A stretch of 64,000 bases of DNA. Origin: Grifola frondosa (lineage: Eukaryota > Basidiomycota > Agaricomycetes > Polyporales > Grifolaceae). This document shows, one piece after another, positions 58,588 to 64,000 of the stretch. Made by a program: the position numbers and the translations under genes. Position 1 is the stretch's first letter. Every line of letters begins with the position of its first letter. The stretch spans positions 3,499,621-3,563,620 of the forward strand of contig LUGG01000002.1 in the NCBI GenBank assembly GCA_001683735.1, in the 5' to 3' direction. The notes below the pieces were generated by a model. That model ran no database searches, had not been told where the DNA came from, and saw nothing but the letters and a program-made list of their open reading frames with translations.

Positions 58588-61382
58588 ATGTCTGAAACCG
58601 TCCTCCCTATCGAGGTATCTGAACAATTCAAAGCCTTCGAGGCTATCACCGTGCGTCTCTGCGATGAGTTCGACCACCGTCCCGCTCCGGACGCTGCCGA
58701 CTATAAAGATCGTGAATCTGCATGGTGGGTCGAAATGGTATATTTCTACCTTTTTTTGTTTATGAAATTGCCCTCACTCACATTCTAACAGACTAAGCTA
58801 TACAACCAGGCAGACTCCGTTCGCCTTCGCACCGGCTTTTTCTACTCCTTCCCAGAGATTCTGGTCAGCGCCCTTGTCGAAGGACTCACCGCCTTTCAAG
58901 CCCAGAGCGCCAAAATGGGCCAATGTACGATACAACGACCGTCGGGCCACGCTCAACAAGTGGCGCAAGAATTGGCGTCCTGGACCGCTGGTCAGATCCA
59001 CCGCTGACGGAGGCGACTCCGTGGCAGCCGAAGTGAACACTGCACCGAACGATGTTGTCATGGCGGACCCATTGGTCGTGGCACCCCCATGGATGTCCCA
59101 AGGAGGTGACTGTGACGGCCAGTTCCACGACCCCGGGCAAGGTCCCCCGGTGAGCAGTCCCTTGGAGACCGTCCCGAGTGTGGTGGACAGTGCCGGTATG
59201 TTCCCATAAATTTCTCATGCGTCTCCCCCTCACACTGCCATGACGTCCCTCAACACCAGATATAGTGATGGCGGACCCACCAGTCAAAGCGTCCCCGGTG
59301 GACATGGCTGTTAAACGTACGCCGAATACGTCCCGTCCAGCCAACCCGCAAATTCTTCATCCCGTGCAGGCCGACGCGGGGATGGATGAAGATGCTCGTA
59401 AGTTTACATAAATCATGCATTCACCGTTGCTGATATTCATGTAAAGGTGTCCCCATTACTGACACTGCGGCATTGCCGATATCGCCTCTTGTGGCATCTG
59501 ACGAGCCCATCGGCGCTGAGACAAGTCCGGGAGTAAGCGCGCCCGGGATGAGTCCACCCCGCCACCTAGCAAATCGAAGAAGGCCCGCAAGAACCGTAAG
59601 AAAAGCCGGACTCTGACATCGAGATCGTTGAGGCACCGAGTGGCAAAGGCAAGGAACGTGCAATCGATGTCGACGTGGAGGCGATCATCGTCGATGCCGA
59701 TCTGGGTCGTAGTTCGTCTGAACCGGAGATGGTGGAAGACGTGATTGAGGAGGTTCAGAAGCAAGGTATGTGCCAAGTGCCCTTACATCGTGCATGTCTG
59801 ACCATGATGTTTAGAGAAGCGAAAGGGCAAGAAGAAGAAGACGCCAAAGTCCCCGGAGGTTGTCTCTCCTCCGGAGACGAGAAAGAAGACAAGAAGGCCG
59901 ATGCCATCGTGTATCCTCCGGACAAGGAGCTCCGCGTGTCGTTCCCGCTCCGCATGTCGGTAAGTCTTGTATGCCTATGTATTATCGATTCTTCTTGGCT
60001 AATAATTCTTACAGGAAATTACCTGCAATCAGTGCAAGAACGCCAAGAGGGTGTGCTACTTGGTTCAATCTGGTGGATCGCTTGCATGCGCGAACTGCCG
60101 CATCGCCAAGTCATCGTGCAGCCTGACGCCGAAGGGTTTCCGCGGGTCGCAAGCCCAAGGCCTCCAACACCAGGCACAGATGGAGGCGCAGGCAGCCGCG
60201 AGTCTAAGGGGCAGAAGCTCCCCCATCCTGACCCGAATTCGGAGGCAAGGCTCCGGAGGGGGCTCTACACTCTGTGGATGAAGACGGACATCAGCAAGGG
60301 TCAGCGCAGCGGAGAACCTGGCCAAGCGTCAAGCGTCAGGGCGGAGTCCATGGGAGCGACTGCGGGGCGAGAGTCTAGGGAGCCATCGGTTGCGGCGGAG
60401 GTACAGATGCCATCCCCGATCCTTCATGTCAAGACGCCACCTGGAGTAGGAGAGATGACGACGAACAACCCTCGTCCGAAGCCGAGGAAGGTCCCACCTC
60501 CCGGTGAGTAGCGTTTTTGCTTTCATGTGCCAAGCTGACCTTGTTTTGTTTTCAGCACAACACGGTGCAGAGCAGGCCACGTCAGCTGCCCCGGGACCCT
60601 CCATCAAACTCAACCTCTTAAAGGTTCCACCGAGGACTCTCAGAGTGACCCGGAGCGGCAGGATGACGAGCGACGATAACGTCGTCAAGTTCACGGCACT
60701 GGACAAGGAAGCAGATGAAAGCCAGGCGACGGATTCGGAGTCGGAGGTGGATCAGTTGAAGACTCCGGAGGAGAGCGAGAAGGAAGACCACGCTGAGCAA
60801 GCTTCGAAGCCGGCTCACCCGGATCCACCTCTCCAAATCACGCTCTCTCAGGCAGCCAGGGAGAGGCATCAAAGCCGGGTGTTGCGAAAGGCCCTCCGCC
60901 AGGTCACGCGGAAAGCAGATGCCAAGGGCGAGGTCGATGAGCTCGCGAAGAAATTCTACTCATTGTTCGCGATCCCGGCGGAACTGGGATCAGTCAACGC
61001 GAAGATCCCAGACATGCAGGATCTTCCAGCACAGGTCGCCGCGCTGAGCCAGTCGCAAGCAGTCACGAACGACTTTTTGAAGACGCTGATGGACCGTGAC
61101 AAGGAGTGGTACGGGGCGTACCGCAAGGATTACGAGTACCTCCTCAATCAAAACGCTGGGATGGCCAGCGTGGTGGAGACCATTCGGCGCCATGTTCTTG
61201 CCCAGAAAGAAGGCGCCCTGCACAGAGATGTCGGATCGCAGGCTGGGGGAAGTGTGAGCAGTCCCGGTGCGGGGCCGTCCGAGGAACGAGTTGACCTCGG
61301 AGCGGCAATAATCGATAGCGAGACGAAGTCTGGTGCTCCGGAGAAGGGTGACTCGATGGACTCCAGTGCCGGAGCGGCTTAA
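58588..61382 (+). CDS. Cassette gene X, copy B: Zn2Cys6 cluster and coiled-coil protein
   Basis: Exons: 58588-58737 (FKAFEAITVRLCDEFDHRPA); from 58792 (LYNQADSVRLRTGFFYSFPE); 59260-59397; 59447-59765; 59815-59959; from 60015 the zinc exon; and about 60556-61382. The zinc exon encodes CNQCKNAKRVCYLVQSGGSL then ACANCRIAKSSCSLTPKGF, CX2CX6CX10CX2CX6C, a canonical Zn2Cys6 pattern expected to read CGG triplets. The last exon is an open frame with an acidic part (DKEADESQATDSESEVDQLK) and a helical part (ARERHQSRVLRKALRQVTRK to SVVETIRRHVLAQ), likely a dimerising coiled coil. Frame changes near 58870, 59610 and after the zinc exon lack clear introns. Known Zn2Cys6 proteins are nuclear transcription factors; a role in the element's own expression is inferred. 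Confidence 0.68.
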
Positions 61383-61847
61383 TCGGATTGGTATCGTTCT
61401 AGCCATGTACCAGTAGTTCATGCCCAAAATGGGAAGTCTTCACTATGCAGGGAATGATCCTACCACAGGGCAGGTCGCATGATACCGGAGTGAGAAGAAA
61501 ATGAAGGCGGAGCGGCGTAAGTCCCTTGTGATGATTCCTCATGCAGCTCATCTCACACACGCATCGATGCCTGACGTGTGGCGAGCATGGAGTCAGGCCG
61601 ATGGGTGGATTTCGCCTATCATGGCTGGCCGACAAACATAAATTTGAATCCAAGCATACTGTTACATGCATAGCCTAGTTGTCAATGACGGATTAGAAGG
61701 GAGAAATAGGTGAGACGATCGGAAGAAGTAAATTTCAGGAGATTGGCGTTGTGGTTGGATGGTGGGCTGTGCAAATCGCACAGCACGAATCCGTTGGAAA
61801 TGCATGAGCCATACGGTTGGAGTATGAGTGAGGCAGCAGGGGGATCC

Positions 61848-63149
61848 AAGAGGTCGCTCACCTGGGGGACCCGAGAGCTGACGGTTGCGAGAGAGGCTGC
61901 AACGCCCATCTCGACCCTCACTATGGCCAGGTGAGGGGCTCCTGCCTGAACATCCTTGTCGGAGCCAGAATGACGGGATGCGACGGAGTGTGAGGGTCCC
62001 ACAGCACACGGTGGAGTGGAAAAATGAGCCGGATGACAGCGGACGGAGCGTTGCCACTGCACTCGAGGGACAAGTGAGTAGAGTGGGTGCGAGCGTGAAA
62101 ACATGCTTTCGCTCGATTGGGTTTTCGAAACCAAGCCTGCCAGGCTCAATTTATTGTATTCCCAAAATGGGAAGGTTTTCAGCCAAGTTTATATTGTACC
62201 GGAGTGAGACAACAATAAAAGAAGTCGAATGTCGTCTTGAGTTTGTTGTTTTCTATCCGGAGGAGCACTTGTTCTCCTGATATAGCGGCTGTTATTTGTC
62301 GGAGTTAGAACCGGCTTTGCTGGACCATTTAATCTGCCATTATTCTTGCATTTCATCGTTCTTTCGTCCACCTCATCCGGTACCATACTCGCTAGTCATC
62401 ATGTCATCTCAATCTGAAGAGCAAAAATCCAAAGATATCTACTTCCGGATCGCAGCGACTGATATGCAGCTCCGTGCATGGAGGATCTGGCAGGCTATGC
62501 AAGCTTACCCCGACTCTGCGGATGAGATCACAGAGCTCCGGTGGGCTCGAGGATTGGAGAATGAGATGGTATGTGTTCGATTGTACTGATGATCGTTACT
62601 GACGTCTTTCAGTATCATGTGAAGGATTTGATCGGCAAGATGTACCTCACCGAGTTCAAACCGTACATCCCCGAGATGGTGTACTGCTTGATTCACGGAG
62701 CGCTCCTTTGGCGTGGAAACGCATATGTCGTCGACATGAAAAAGATGGTGTACCGAACAGGGAATCCTCCAGACCTTCCGAAATCATTTGCGCATATTGC
62801 GGAGAGACATGCCTGGTGGACTTGGCTCGAGCATCCCAATCCCAATCCACCGGCATGGTGGAAGGATCCGCTTATAGATTATGTAAGTGAAGCTTGCTCC
62901 GGGGGTTCTTTGACTGACATTCTACAAGCGGGATCCCACTCGAGTTTCGCGCGGCGATTGGCAGGGGCTCAGTGAGACGATTTTGGATGTGGATTCCGAG
63001 ATTCGGGACTTCATCAGGAAGCAGGAGGCAAGGATTGATGAGCTGGAAGTATTGGTCCGGAAAATGGAGGAGGTCGGTACTGCTATCGGGGATGGAAATT
63101 GAGCTGCACGCCGAAGATCTGTATTACTACTGCCTTGCACATCAATGTT
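61848..63149 (+). repeat. 1.3-kb duplicated segment containing gene Y, copy 2
   Basis: Partner of 40767-42067, nearly identical through the Y stop codon and then rapidly diverging after GAAGATCTGTAT. Here Y stands in its expected place after gene X. Confidence 0.9.
62401..63102 (+). CDS. Cassette gene Y, copy B2 (intact, 203 aa)
   Basis: Exons 62401-62568, 62613-62882 and 62929-63102, 612 nt in total, with clean GT-AG borders. Blocks: KDIYFRIAATDMQLRAWRIW, GKMYLTEFKPYIPEMVYCLI, YRTGNPPDLPKSFAHIAERH, WTWLEHPNPNPPAWWKDP and a C-terminal charged helix. No known family recognised. The start MSSQSEEQKSKD is chosen over an upstream in-frame Met at 62296 because it matches copy A (MSTTEDQSQKSKE). 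Last gene of the cassette, about 1 kb after X and co-oriented. Confidence 0.8.
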
Positions 63150-64000
63150 GATACCCGATTGTAGTGCAATAATGCTAGACATGTAGTGACCGGCCTACAG
63201 GGAAGAAATAAATTCTACTCACAAACCAGAGGCTAAGTTTTACTCCGTCATTTTTATCACTCAACATCCGTCGGTGCGAAAATATTTGCACCGGTTGCTG
63301 CTGCTACACTTCGGGTCACATCGCAATCTTTGTCTCCCTTGTGGTACTCCGGGTCACTACACCAGCTTTCTTTCACCCTCCACCACCGTCGCCACTTTTC
63401 GTTGACAATGTCTCACCATTCAGCACCGTTATTTCCTTTCTCTTTGATGGAATATTCTTTGCAAGGACCTTTTTAATTGAAGGTCCAGGTTGCCTGTCAC
63501 TGATATCTCCTGGGTACTTCTTTCCAAGTCTGTCAGGTGATTTCTCAAGTTAATCTCCTCACTGCAGCCATTCTTCTAATTGCTCCATGTAGCGGAACTT
63601 GGCGCCACCGGAACAGTGAAGCGTCCCCCGTGTGACAACCTGAAATCACATTCGGAGTGAGGAGCGGGTTACATGACGTATTACCCGTATTAAAGTAGAA
63701 AAATAATCAAGTCGCAGGAATGCAGAGGTTGCTAGAAGTATTAAAGTAGAGAGATAAGAATGCAGGCATGGACAAAAGGTGAAGATTAGCGGAGTCGAAT
63801 ATCTGACGTGCTGAAATTGAAGATGGTTAGCGGATGACTCCAGAGGAGACATGCCTGTACGCTCACCTGGCGAGTTCCGTAGCTGGTGGTTGAGAATGAC
63901 AGCCAGCCCCTCAAAGGGAACCAGCGCCAGCAGAAGTGCTCCAGTGCTGAAGTGTGCCAGAGTGGAACACGAAAATATCCCGGAGTGGCACGGCATAATT
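63150..64000. other. Right flank, no gene recognised
   Basis: The first 60 bp still resemble the sequence after Y at 42.1 kb (TGTAGTGACCGGCCTACAGG versus TGTAATGACCGGACTGACGG). After that it diverges, with no R1 and no CCGGCCGG array before the window ends. Frames of 70 and 116 codons here look fortuitous. Confidence 0.35.

Larger units (their letters stand above)
43019..63149. mobile_element. KDZ/TET-type giant DNA transposon, element B
   Basis: Gene order W(-), KDZ(-), TET(-), Z1(-), Z2(-), HMG(+), U(-), X(+), Y(+) reproduces element A apart from the two Z insertions. Protein identities are moderate (roughly 45-65% by eye in the conserved blocks), so the copies are old relatives rather than recent duplicates. 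Termini were not located: the left side runs into the R1/second-repeat zone and the right side leaves the window. Confidence 0.68.

Noticed and set aside
40767..63149. The 1.3-kb identical pair as LTRs of a retrotransposon
   Set aside because: Each copy contains a complete spliced gene Y, lacks TG...CA ends, and the interval holds no gag or pol genes.
1..64000. tRNA, rRNA or conserved host housekeeping genes
   Set aside because: None was recognised on either strand; all identifiable coding sequence belongs to mobile elements.

Overview
The window is eukaryotic and fungal, most likely from an Agaricomycete (mushroom-forming basidiomycete). Genes are split by short GT-AG introns of about 45-65 nt. 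The mobile elements present (KDZ transposons linked to TET/JBP dioxygenases, a Tnp2/Plavaka-like transposase, a Helitron-type PIF1 helicase with a C-terminal cysteine-protease-like tail, and a LINE with RNase H) are the mix known from these genomes. I cannot name the species. I see no ordinary housekeeping gene: essentially the whole window is transposable elements.

Layout. (1) 1-16,705: large element 'A', cut by the window's left edge. Gene order is W(-), KDZ transposase(-), TET/JBP(-), HMG-box protein(+), U(-), X with a Zn2Cys6 cluster(+), Y(+), then a right end rich in CCGGCCGG-type motifs. (2) 16.7-30.8 kb: AT-rich, CpG-poor block with a decayed Tnp2-like transposase carrying two copies of a 382-bp hAT MITE, a decayed Helitron helicase, a 5'-truncated LINE, and about 4 kb with no recognisable gene. 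(3) 30.8-42.6 kb: fragments of KDZ/TET-type elements, namely a 1.3-kb non-autonomous element with inverted ends, an intact AT-hook gene (Z), a TET remnant, gene V, a KDZ remnant interrupted by a second hAT MITE, a W remnant and an intact Y. (4) 43.0-63.1 kb: element 'B', with the same seven genes as A in the same order and orientation, plus two tandem Z genes between TET and HMG.

Main result. Two diverged elements keep a collinear seven-gene cassette: a transposase, a putative 5-methylcytosine dioxygenase and several DNA-binding proteins (HMG-box, Zn2Cys6, and AT-hook in the B type). Both TET/JBP genes splice into complete frames of 371 and 379 codons, whereas both transposases carry a single-base deletion. 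By eye, element A is packed with TRCCG/CGGYA pentamers and element B with TCCGG/CCGGA. These are two 'dialects' around the CGG triplet that Zn2Cys6 proteins typically bind. KDZ/TET elements stay CpG-rich while the neighbouring decayed elements are CpG-depleted. I infer a self-marking or anti-silencing system, loosely comparable to the VANC/motif system of Arabidopsis VANDAL transposons.

Caution. Many frameshifts are single-base indels, and one long repeat pair differs mainly by such indels, so some 'pseudogenes' may be assembly errors. All counts were made by eye; exon ends in W, U, X and V are approximate.
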